From contig KE605424.1 in the NCBI GenBank assembly GCA_000444245.1, positions 1-21,176 on the forward strand: a stretch of DNA of 21,176 nucleotides, in the 5' to 3' direction. Source of the DNA: Botryllus schlosseri (taxonomy: Eukaryota; Chordata; Ascidiacea; Stolidobranchia; Styelidae). How positions within the stretch are numbered: the first letter of the stretch is position 1; each line of letters begins with the position of its first letter. A program made the position numbers and the translations under genes. Under the pieces are notes generated by a model that was not told where the DNA came from, ran no database searches, and was given only the letters and a program-made list of their open reading frames with translations. Shown here in pieces: positions 1-8,680 of the stretch.

Positions 1-20
1 GAGATGTGTATAAGAGACAG
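1..20 (+). other. Tn5/Nextera adapter remnant (mosaic end)
   Basis: Bases 2-20 are an exact match to the 19-bp Tn5 mosaic end, AGATGTGTATAAGAGACAG. The G before it fits the read-2 Nextera adapter, which has G there; the read-1 adapter has C. This is library-construction sequence left on the contig end, not genome. Genomic sequence starts at about base 21. Confidence 0.95.
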
Positions 21-1236
21 ATATAGTATTTCTTGAATAGTTTGGTATCGAGATACAGTACTGTCCAACACAACTAACCTAAAGGTATAACACTTCTGCG
101 TTTTACGCGATCAGTAACAATTACTGCAGTATAGCGTATAGTTGTAATTCATTGAATACGAAATATAACAGTATTTTCAACGCGATGTATGCCTTTACGC
201 ATGCTGACCATGTAACAAACAATTTATTCTTCCTTTAATTTGGACAGAGCCATTTCTTCGCTTAATTCGGCCAAAAGTGAGCGGAACCTAAGTGTCCGAA
301 TTATGCGGCGTCGACTGTATTAGTCGTCCATGCATCATCACTGCTTTTAGCAAAATGAATCAAAATTCGATGATATATCCGATGGCGTCACTATAAATTA
401 CATGCATCGGCACGAAACACGTATGATATTGGAAATTCAAGACCTGCAGTTACTTCAGGGCTTAACGCAGGTGTCGCCAAGCTTTTTTGTTATTCACGCC
501 CGCTTTTCGACTACTTATGTAACCTACGTTCCAGGGCATCGTCGCAATGAGCTAACTAGACGCCAAATATCCACGCTAAACTGTCCATTTCCGTCGAACT
601 CCTGACTAATCGACTTACTATGTATACGCACGGAAATCGCTGGGGGTCATGTTATGAATAGTCACTGGAGTCGGTAAAGGTCGCGCCAAATTATTTTTTT
701 AATTCAAGAATGAACTTCGTCAATAATATTAGTAGTTTATCATGTTACTGTCAAATATTTATACTTTCTCAGCCGATGTGATCAGATTCACCGGTAGAAT
801 TGATGGAGGGAGTGTTTTCGAAAATTGAGGGCACGTTATACACGATGACGCATCTTCGGGTGGGCCAATGTTATTAGTCACTTTGTTGTATGCTGTTATT
901 TCTTGACCTATCAGGGTTGTCGGTATCATGGAAATATATTGGAATCGCCTAAACGTACCTGAAACAAATTTCCTTCGTGAGGAGTACACGATTCCAAGTT
1001 GGTATTTCTAAATGGGGTTCATCATTTTCCTCTGATGTTCGCATCTGTATTGTGTGGCTCAGATTGAAAAGGGCGCTAATTCGGGAGTCAATTCGTAAAT
1101 TCAATTTGCATGTCGACGGCGTTGCTCGCTGAAGTGAAGAATTTTTACTTCATCTTAAATGGGACTATCCCAAACAGTGCGGTGGTTTCACTCGCATTTG
1201 TTATATTGAAAATATACATCCATTAGAGAATGAATT
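21..1236. other. No recognisable gene
   Basis: AT-rich unique-looking sequence. Open frames on both strands are short (under 80 codons), overlap each other, and show no family motif, signal peptide or convincing splice pair. I see no tRNA, transposon end or long repeat here. Confidence 0.5.
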
Positions 1237-1446
1237 ACTTGGTCCGATTCGCCGATCCCGTTGTATACACAACGCCTTGAAAAGCCCAGAGGAAGAGAGA
1301 GCCAGACTCTGCAAAGATGACAGCAAATGACCAGGAAAAGACCGCAAAGACGTTGATGTTAATGCAATTTCCGTGCTGGGCGCAAATGACCCATTGTTAA
1401 AAGCGCCAATTATGTGAATATAACAAACAAACAAACTTGGTCCAAT
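1237..1446 (+). mobile_element. 5'-truncated SINE (same family as 5515-5821) with 12-bp TSD
   Basis: The body (1249-1434) matches the 3' two thirds of the SINE at 5515-5821 read on the minus strand. Shared blocks include GAAAAGCCCAGAGGAAGAGA, then GCAAATGACC, then GTGCTGGGCGCA, and a tail ending in AAC/AAAC repeats. The tRNA-derived head and central domain are missing. The flanks are ACTTGGTCCGAT (1237-1248) and ACTTGGTCCAAT (1435-1446), a 12-bp duplication with one mismatch. Since the TSD sits directly against the truncated body, the truncation most likely happened at insertion, as in target-primed reverse transcription driven by a partner LINE. Confidence 0.8.
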
Positions 1447-1661
1447 AACATATCGATATTTTTTTTCATTTTGAGCCTATTTATTAATTTTCTTTCGAGA
1501 ATCCTTGCGATACATCAACCGTAGCAAATGGAATCGATATCCTCAATTGTTTATAATACAAAAGGATTTTCAGGTTGGCTCAATATTAATTGCTAAAAGA
1601 TCAGTCGCATGCCGCAGTGATCCAGCTCAGCCGAAGACCTGTTATAACGCAGTGTCTGCAC
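1447..1661. other. No recognisable feature
   Basis: Short AT-rich spacer between the truncated SINE and the first hAT-like end. I see nothing specific. Confidence 0.4.
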
Positions 1662-2800
1662 CAGTCATTTCCTAGCTTTTTCAGCTTGTGGCACACTAGC
1701 CCGCGACGGGATTTTTTTCCGGCCCGCGGACAGTTTCCCGACTAACACGATAATGTGGCCCACGGCCCTAGTCTGCCGAGATTCCTCACAACTTGCTTAA
1801 ACGTCAAATTTTAGTGACTGTATGTTATTATATACGTGTGTGCGCACTGCGCAGCGTGCGAGAGCAGAGCTATTACGCGTGAGCTCGTCGAAGCGAGAAG
1901 ACTTGCATTATCGATATTTACTATGTTTTGAACCCTAATGAATTGATATCTTGGTAAATTTGGGGTACGCGGAACGCCTTGAAATCTTTTTTAAGGATTG
2001 CACCATAGTGTCCTATGTGGTGTGGACACAAGCAAATCTCACGGTTCAGTGAAATTGGTCTACGTCACACTTTCCATTTGGCGGCAGACTTGGAAAACTA
2101 GAAAACTTTCAGCTTTTCCAGATTAGATTAGAATTAGATTACTGGCATTTCGCCCTAATTTAGTGAAATTAGACAACTAGAATTATCTATAGTTGTCCAA
2201 GTCTGTCTGGCGGTAATAAGGCAGCTACGCCGTCTGAGCAGCTCTGGAGCAAGTGCGCACGAGAGTGAGAATGTGAATGCTCAATCTGTTGTGCAACAAT
2301 GGTCAACACGCTTGCGGTTTGCGCTGCTCTCACTTGCTCCCAGACGACATGGTCACAATACCAAACTCCGTTACAATGCAACATTCGAGGCTGATTTTGG
2401 GGGGTTCCAGGGCCACGAGCAGAATAAAATTTATATTTTGGCAATCAGTACCGCGGTAGTATTTCGATTGATACCCGTTTTATCAAATGTCGCACTCGGC
2501 AAGCCGATCACTATAGGACAATTTGATTGCACCGTGTGTTAATTGATCAGAGGGAAGCAGACGTGGCGGCGCCTGTATGACAATGCTGTTCTCAAATCTG
2601 CATTGTCTTCGTCATTATCGGCGAGAAATGGCTTCGAAGTGACATTTCTGTCGTTAAAATACATTCATTAAATACGATTTATTCCGTGTATATGTGGATA
2701 AATGGGCGCATAATGTATCGGATCGATTCATCAATCCGGCCCGCCAAGTACTTGATTTTCCTATATACGGCCCGCCGACTGGAGAAGTTGCCTGCCCCTG
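1662..2800. mobile_element. hAT-like transposon ends, pairing uncertain
   Basis: The left side starts CAGTCATTTCCTAGC and continues with CAGCTTGTGGCACAC, closely resembling the left end of the element at 7037. GC-rich GGCCCGCGG blocks follow. The right side, read outward on the minus strand from 2800, starts CAGGGGCAGGCAACTTC, a hAT-type end like the CAGGGGTGGGC ends at 14070 and 17941, with GGCCCGCC blocks inside it. The adjoining 8-mers do not match, so these may be two different broken elements. The interior (about 1.1 kb) has no frame recognisable as a transposase. It also holds inverted repeats at 2080-2213 and 2231-2346. Confidence 0.35.
2080..2213. repeat. Imperfect inverted repeat
   Basis: GGCGGCAGACTTGGAAAACTA near 2080-2100 is the reverse complement, with a few mismatches and a small indel, of the stretch ending GTTGTCCAAGTCTGTCTGG at about 2194-2212. 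The arms are about 20 bp and enclose about 90 bp of AT-rich sequence with GATTAGATTAGAATTAGATT in the middle. It could be a small MITE or a cruciform-prone repeat. No flanking duplication was found. Confidence 0.4.
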
Positions 2801-2844
2801 CTGTACGTGAATTAGGGATGGTGTGAATCTCTGAAAAGTTCAGG

Positions 2845-2889
2845 TCTGTGTGAACGCGAACTTTTGAAAGTTTCTGTGTGAACGCGAAC
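2845..2889. repeat. Short tandem repeat, 28-bp period
   Basis: The 17-mer TCTGTGTGAACGCGAAC occurs at 2845-2861 and again at 2873-2889, giving about 1.6 copies of a 28-bp unit. No function is suggested. Confidence 0.6.
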
Positions 2890-4368
2890 GTGAATCTATG
2901 ATGTCACGTGGTGTCATATCGCTAAACTATACCTAGCGACGACTCAGCGACATTATGACACAATGCTGAAGTACATGCAGACTTTTTAAAGGACGGGGAC
3001 TGGCAAGATAATATAAGCTTACGCCCCAACAGTGTATGCCGGACCAAACAATGTATTCGGCGTCTGACTGTTGCTACATTGACATTGAGCAGAGTGTAAG
3101 AAATGGGATTTTCTACTTGCTTCCGACATTACTCCATGAACAAGTCTTACAGGAACCAACACCCCAATCGCACGGGCTTGGTTTTTATGATACAATAAAC
3201 ACATAAAATCAAGATGGATCCCGTACGCCTGCTAATTTTTTTACATAAGACAGGGATATATTGGCTATATCAATCTCATCGATTGGTTGAATAAGCATCA
3301 TTAGCTGACTACCTACATGTAGCGTATTTCGCTCTTGATAGTGTGTGAACTGTGATTGCGGGTTGACGAAACTGTGTTTAGTAGAAACCGGGAATAGAAG
3401 TTCCCTTCTTCGTCGGCGTTATAGCAAGCAAAATACTACTACACCAATGGTTTTCAACCTTGTCATGTCATGTCATGTATATTATTATCGAATATCACGC
3501 GAAGAAATATAGTAACATCATGACTGGAACCTAATGGGGCGATCGCGCTGACAAGAGTTATCTACTGATAATAATTTTCGGGACAATGATATACGCCCTT
3601 AAATCCAACCACGCCGAAGTGCAGAAATCCGGAATCAAGCTCTTCGATTTTTTTTGCGGATCTATGCATAGCACACCGATTTGCACAATGTTGTGAAATA
3701 CCTCTGCACATTCGCCATACGTATATATCAGATTTAGAACGAATTATGCCTGTCGTCATTGTCATCTTGTCATTATGCTAAGCCACCAGCCATCTCGGCA
3801 TATTATTGAGGAGTCGTAAATAAATCGAGATTCACTGCTTTTAACACGCTAAGTCAGTCGATATTTTTAAAAACAATGCTATCGAGGGTTACATCCCACT
3901 TGCCCTCCGTGCGAGTTATCAATTACATGTGTAAATATTGCGGCAGACGGACCGATAAATTCTTTGGTCCGCTTCCGATCGGACTCCTAGGCCGAATTCT
4001 GGAAACGAACGAGATCTGATCCGAAGAACTCCGTTATTAATCATCAACGAGAACCTTTTTCTAGTAGACTACATAAGCGGTAGCAGGTACGGGTCCAGGT
4101 TATATATTGAATATTACAACAAAAGATACAGGTTGACGGCTACTGGCGTGTGGTTGGCAGTTACATCAGGCATGCTCATCAATAGCGACTCCGTACAACT
4201 CCCGCTCCGATCGTACCAGAAAAAATATGAATCCGACTCCGACCAAAAATGAAAAATTCCGACCGGATATCCAGTCCGACTCCGGTCCATGTCCCGCTCT
4301 AGTAGATCATACATAGGTTAGTCTCAACACAAGACACACGTCAGTATATCGAATGCAAGGGTCGTAAT
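2890..4368. other. No recognisable gene; minor repeats only
   Basis: Short overlapping frames only. A three-copy TGTCA run lies at 3461-3478, just inside a hAT-like phrase (CAATGGTTTTCAACC at 3445) that has no partner end. A stretch at about 4185-4300 is enriched in GACTCCG-type words on the plus strand, typical of degraded repeats. No promoter, RNA gene or exon pair is supported. Confidence 0.4.
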
Positions 4369-4374
4369 TTTATT
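4369..4374 (-). terminator. Candidate poly(A) signal AATAAA
   Basis: TTTATT on the plus strand reads AATAAA on the minus strand, about 120 nt after the stop codon of the minus-strand gene at 4492-4857. The spacing fits a short 3' UTR. A hexamer this common in AT-rich DNA is weak evidence alone. Confidence 0.4.
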
Positions 4375-4491
4375 TCCGAAAGATATGATGGATACGCTCA
4401 TATATGTATGATGGCTCGAAAACTTAATGCGATGCCGGATTCGAGGTTTGCATCCCGGAATATACGTATTGCTATAGTCAAGGCTGTCCCA

Positions 4492-4857
4492 TTATATTGT
4501 GCTCGTTCTCAGCCTAAGTAAATACAATAGTATTTCAGCTGCCCGATTCAACATCTCCACTTCCGTTGTCGCATCCTCTTCCGCTGGCGCATCCACTTCT
4601 ACCCCGCTCCCAATCCCACTTCCGTTCCCGCTCCCGCTTCCGGATACAAAATATCCGCTGCCCCCATCGAGTTCATTATCTATTGGCCGGGAGCGTTCAA
4701 CATCTTCACTGCCGATTCCCACAGCCTCGCCAGTATTCGCCGATCCAATAGTTCTTCGTCTTCTCAGGACAGCGCCGTCACCAGCGCGCACCGCGCACGC
4801 TATGAGCAAAGTCACCACGACAATGCTATGAGTTGAAGCCATCGCAGTTAATTCCAA
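4492..4857 (-). CDS. Small secreted Ser-Gly-repeat protein (proteoglycan-core-like), putative
   Basis: A single-exon 121-residue protein. A second ATG at residue 6 starts a good signal peptide (residues 6-25, hydrophobic core SIVVVTLLIACAV), probably cut near RA-GDGA. A tetrabasic RRRR (32-35) follows, a possible furin-type site. The middle holds six Ser-Gly pairs between residues 67 and 85 (GSGYF, then SGSGSGNGSGIGSG), with acidic residues on both sides (D60, E62, D64; E87, D89, E93-D95). Ser-Gly next to acidic residues is the known context for glycosaminoglycan attachment in serglycin- and syndecan-type cores; that role here is inference. There is no clear transmembrane segment, although the tail AAEILLYLLRL is hydrophobic. 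A TATA box upstream and AATAAA downstream frame it. The opposite strand is also open but reads as low-complexity Ser/Pro. It could instead be a peptide precursor, or exon 1 of a longer gene. Confidence 0.6.
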   Translation of the reverse strand: MELTAMASTHSIVVVTLLIACAVRAGDGAVLRRRRTIGSANTGEAVGIGSEDVERSRPIDNELDGGSGYFVSGSGSGNGSGIGSGVEVDAPAEEDATTEVEMLNRAAEILLYLLRLRTSTI

Positions 4858-4937
4858 ACGACTGATATGATTTCAACGGAAATATAAACCTTTCGCTCAG
4901 ACATCGGCTTGGCAATTTGTTGGAGTTATGTTTTCGC

Positions 4938-4945
4938 CTTTTATA
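4938..4945 (-). promoter_or_regulatory. TATA box of the minus-strand secreted-protein gene
   Basis: The minus strand reads CTATAAAAGGC (plus strand 4936-4946), a near-consensus metazoan TATA box. It lies about 80 nt upstream of the first ATG (4857). Transcription would start near 4910, leaving a 5' UTR of about 55 nt. Its strand and spacing agree with the secreted-protein frame. Confidence 0.6.
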
Positions 4946-5243
4946 GAATATATATGACCGCTTTATATTAAAATCTTGCAATTGCTTTCTTTGTACGCGT
5001 ATTCCTTGTCAACGTCACGACAATTACCTGAGTTTCTGAGAATGGACTCCGTGATCAATATTCATAATTCCTTGCTGACGCCAAAATTCATGATAAGTCA
5101 TTGTTTGGAAGTCTTCCAATCGTTTGAAAATAGTTGTTAGCGTCAAGTGAGGTATTGCTGACTGCTGTTGATATTTACCATATGTTATCGCATTGGCCGT
5201 AATATCGCACGGTACTTTTACAGCATTTCTTAACAGCGGACTG

Positions 5244-5384
5244 GATTATATCAGCGGTTCTCAACCATTTTGGCTGGAGGGATCGGTAAAATTTCAAAAC
5301 ATGTTTTTTATCTTATTTCCTCTGTTTTGTTTTTTAACCATGACTTCGCGAATCTTTGATTGGGACGTCACAGTGGATTGATAT
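5244..5384. mobile_element. Possible short hAT MITE (5252-5375)
   Basis: Starts CAGCGGTTCTCAACC, a standard hAT-type terminus. The right side ends near GATTGGGACGTCACAGTG, a degenerate match to the expected inverted end. Flanks are GATTATAT on the left and GATTGATAT on the right, alike apart from one inserted base. At about 124 bp it would be a very small internally deleted element. The right boundary is weak. Confidence 0.4.
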
Positions 5385-5500
5385 TGGCAATTGCAAATAT
5401 AGGGTAAATATGGCTCCTTTGACGAAAAAGGCTTCCGACCCGGTCATAAACGGTCTAAAAATATCTTTTTACCAGGACTAAATCGATATGCAGCATTTTA

Positions 5501-5835
5501 CGGTCGGCCGTCACTTGTTTGTTTTACTCACACAGCATTGGCGCTTATCGCCTACAAGGTCATCTGCGCCCAGCACATTAATTTCAGTAATGCCAGATGT
5601 CTCCAGCGTTTCGCTCTTTGAACTTGGTCATTTGCTGCCATCTTTCTAGAGTTCGGCTCTCTCTTCCTCTGGGCTTTTCAGGGTGCTGTATGTACAGCGG
5701 GATCGGCGATGAGGAGCCCAGATAAACCTCCGACACATAGAAACATGGCAGAGCCGATACTCGAACCAGCAACCGTTGGCGTCGTAACTGCAATGTTTAC
5801 CCAACTGCGCCACCCGCTTCCCGGTCGGCCGCCAC
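5501..5835 (-). mobile_element. Full-length tRNA-derived SINE with 14-bp TSD
   Basis: The element is 5515-5821, read on the minus strand. Head: a tRNA-like region with A box TGGCGCAGTTGGG (5812-5800) and B box GGTTCGAGTATC (5767-5756), the internal RNA polymerase III promoter. Then a central domain (5734-5711) with GGTTTATCTGGGCTCC, a body with AAAAGCCCAGAGGAAGAGA, and a 3' part with GGCGATAAGCGCC ending in AAACAAACAA. It lies between CGGTCGGCCGTCAC (5501-5514) and CGGTCGGCCGCCAC (5822-5835), a 14-bp duplication with one difference. The 307-bp length is normal for a tRNA SINE. It encodes no protein; the open frames across it are incidental. Confidence 0.92.
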
Positions 5836-7028
5836 CATCATCACAACAACACCCATTCCGTACCGATGGTCTATATCTACGCGCTTTAATTGTTGAACCG
5901 ACGACGATTTCGAAGGTTCCAACCATCCCATATCGCATACGTCGACTATATCGGGTACTAATCGTCCGTATAGGCTAATACTGCGTGTTATTTAGAAAGT
6001 ATTTACAGAATTATGGCATAATTATGGAAATTTTGAGAAGAACACTTTTTGTTTAAAATGCAATGTATGTCAACGATTGATTGATCGTATTTATTCCAAT
6101 ACCCCTGTAGCATTTGCGCAAACTAGGCTAAAGCGTAGATTGTGAATGTAGAAATAATCATATGTCAAACTGTTTTCGGAAGATAAACCACTGTTCCGAA
6201 ACCTCTTTCTCATGATATACCCGCCATTGAACTATCCAGGGCTTTAAAAATGCTGGTGATAACAATTGGGAATGAGCCACGCCGGCGAAGAAATTGCAAT
6301 GTCCAAAGGACATTTCTGGTACTTCTCAAAAGCGCTGTTACTTTGATATATTCCCGTAGAATATGCGAGCCTCAAGCAAACGAAATGGTAACTGCCATAA
6401 AGCAAATTAGTAATCTATGGGTAGGCCTATTTCTATATCACATGAAAGCTCTTATTGTAAAAGTGAAATAAAATGCATTGACGTTTTACTAGGAGGAACG
6501 AATATAATCAGATGGCATTCACCAAATCTCGTCATGATATGACATTATTGTAAGGAAGGGAACTAGTATTTGATAGGAGAAAGATCTGTCTTGAATCTCA
6601 ACTAAATGGTGACATGGGCTTCCTTGACCATGTCCTATCGTTGGATGACCCGAATTTAGTAGATAGATATGTCTTGAGGATAGTGCGACTTCAATCAAAT
6701 TTGAAAATCAAGACCTCTGTAGACTGTAGGAATCCTAGAAAGCATAATCATATTGTGAAGAAAACAGCAGCTAACTGCTTTGTTCTGATTTCGTGAAATC
6801 TACAAGGGCTCGACAAAAGATACTCCCAGATACTGGCTGTTGGTATATGCCTTTCGTCTTCTCATGGTTGCCGATTTGCGCGCGAAAAGTATATAATTGT
6901 CAATTCTATCACCATTGTTTTGACTTCGCTATCTCGGTGAAGTAGACTAATTTCCAGCAACTCAGTGTCATGTCCCAATGTCTTTATCCAAACGCAATAA
7001 CAAGCCCGTCTCAAGATGAAAACGCAAG
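5836..7028. other. No recognisable gene
   Basis: AT-rich sequence with short frames (73 codons at 6250-6471 and 60 codons at 6614-6796, both plus) that show no family motif or splice context. I see no RNA gene or repeat boundary here. Confidence 0.45.
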
Positions 7029-7482
7029 GACAAATCCAGTGGTTCCCAAACTTTTGCAGCTTGTGGCACTCAAGAAAAATTATAAAACACTTGCGGGACA
7101 CTTTCTGAAGTTGTGAACAACAAATCTTGAGAAGCACTATATTGCATTGCAAGTTTAAGTCCACAAAGCGGAGTAACGTTTGTTTATGAGTTGATTCACT
7201 GTGTGCGTGAAGCGAATTAAAGACTTTCTTTGACACATATAGCACCCCAATTATGCCATAACAATTAGCCCCGGCAGGCAATGCCATGTTTGGTTCCATC
7301 GTAACGGTCACATGTGCTTATTTATCAGTTTTGAAGCAGTTGAGCGCTTTCAAGTCGCGTATGCTAGAATGCGTGCCTCTTTTTAAAAAAAGTTATGCAG
7401 TTTTTATCCAAAATGACAAAAAGATTCGCGACACACCAGAGAATTTGTGGCGGCACAGAGATTGGGAATCACTGGACAAAGC
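7029..7482. mobile_element. hAT-type MITE, family B copy 1 (7037-7474)
   Basis: Left end CAGTGGTTCCCAAACTTTTG at 7037; right end ATTGGGAATCACTG at 7461-7474, its imperfect reverse complement. Flanks are GACAAATC (7029-7036) and GACAAAGC (7475-7482), an 8-bp duplication with one mismatch, as expected for hAT insertion. At 438 bp it is non-autonomous. Inside, GGCAATGCCATG and the 150 bp after it are shared with the element at 8051. A 149-codon minus-strand frame running through it is incidental. Confidence 0.85.
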
Positions 7483-8042
7483 ATTACGTTACGTTCAAGC
7501 GTGTATGGAAGACCGTGTTTGGTCATGGGTAAGTGACGTGATTTGCCACCTTTGGTTAAAATTATGTTGGCGGTCAACAGGTGAAAATGAGTAAAACACG
7601 CCAATACCCACGGCCTCGCAGGGATGCAGATATGCTCTGTTTGCACATCTTTGGATTTCTTAGGGTGGTGCTCGAAAACATACGCACTGCTCCCCTGGGT
7701 TGTATCTCCATAGAAATTGGTGTATTCGACTCATTTAATCCGTTGGAATGGATGTGAAAGTACGATTTGGTTGCGTGAAAGGGCCGTTTACCTGATATAC
7801 ACCCGATGTTATTGTGGACATCTAATATATACACCTATTCCCACCTATGGACATAGGATACACACCGTGTATCACTCTCTGGATGACAGTGACTAGAATA
7901 CAGGAACGTACACACAAGGCTAAGATAAACTTTGCTTAGTCGAAAAAATGATTGATTCTTGAGAAGTTTGCTTGAATTATCGAATTATTCCTCTTGTGAA
8001 TATAAAATAAGGCATTGCGTCCGTCATCCCTACGCGTTGTCC
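7483..8042. other. No recognisable gene
   Basis: Spacer between two hAT family B copies. Frames on both strands are under 90 codons and overlap each other. There is no motif I recognise. Confidence 0.45.
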
Positions 8043-8680
8043 ATATATTTCAGCGGGTACCAAACTTTTTCTGTTTGTGACACACTGGAGAAATTATAAA
8101 ACGTTTGCGGCACACTTACAAAAAAGTTGCCTAAAATCCATTCACGGGGTTAATAATGGCTATAGTTGTTTATACGAACATATATTCAACTGAAACGATC
8201 TTTTTTCGTTGACAAACATATCCGTATTTCGTCGTTTTCCAAGCAGTGTCTATCGGTTACAGCTTTTATTTTCTGTCAAAACGAAAAGAAAATATGTTCG
8301 CATACCCACTACGTAACCACCTATACTTGTTTACAGCAAACGCTGAGAAGTATTGTTGAGGTAAGTCGAAGTTCAGATGATATACTCATAGATCTGCGAC
8401 ACGATTTCTTGTTTATGAGTTGATTTGAAACAATTCAATTTGATTTCTTCGTGACGTAGCGGTCCATTTATGATGTGGACATTACCCTACCCATCGGCAA
8501 TGCCATGGTTGGTTTGATATATACATGGCCACATTGCTTATTAATCTGCTACTGAATAATTTTGGCCGCTTTGAAGCCGGATATGCTGTATTGTATTGTC
8601 TTATCTTTAATATTAAACAGTCAGTTTCCAAAATTCCAGAAAGACCCGAGGCACCCAGTTTGGTAATCACGGGTATATTC
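8043..8680. mobile_element. hAT-type MITE, family B copy 2 (8051-8672)
   Basis: Left end CAGCGGGTACCAAACTTTTT at 8051; right end AGTTTGGTAATCACGG at about 8657-8672. Flanking 8-mers are ATATATTT (8043-8050) and GTATATTC (8673-8680), 6 of 8 matching. Homology to the 7037 element is clear at the left end (ATTATAAAACGTTTGCGGCA against ATTATAAAACACTTGCGGGA) and in the right half (GGCAATGCCATGGTTGGTTT against GGCAATGCCATGTTTGGTTC). It is longer (622 bp), with extra sequence at about 8160-8440. It looks older than copy 1 by its TSD decay. Confidence 0.75.

Noticed and set aside
2273-2542. 89-codon plus-strand frame inside the hAT-like region at 1662-2800
   Set aside because: No match to hAT transposase motifs, and the opposite strand is also open; not enough for a gene call.
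4499-4831. Plus-strand frame rich in Ser/Pro opposite the secreted-protein gene
   Set aside because: Low-complexity antisense of the Ser-Gly codons; the TATA box, signal peptide and poly(A) signal all favour the minus strand.
5678-5978. Overlapping frames on both strands at 5678-5978
   Set aside because: They lie mostly over the tRNA-derived head and central part of the SINE at 5515-5821 and are not coding.
6862-7311. 149-codon minus-strand frame, the longest in the window
   Set aside because: It runs across the left boundary and TSD of the hAT MITE at 7037-7474, half inside and half outside, and has no family motif. It is an accidental frame.
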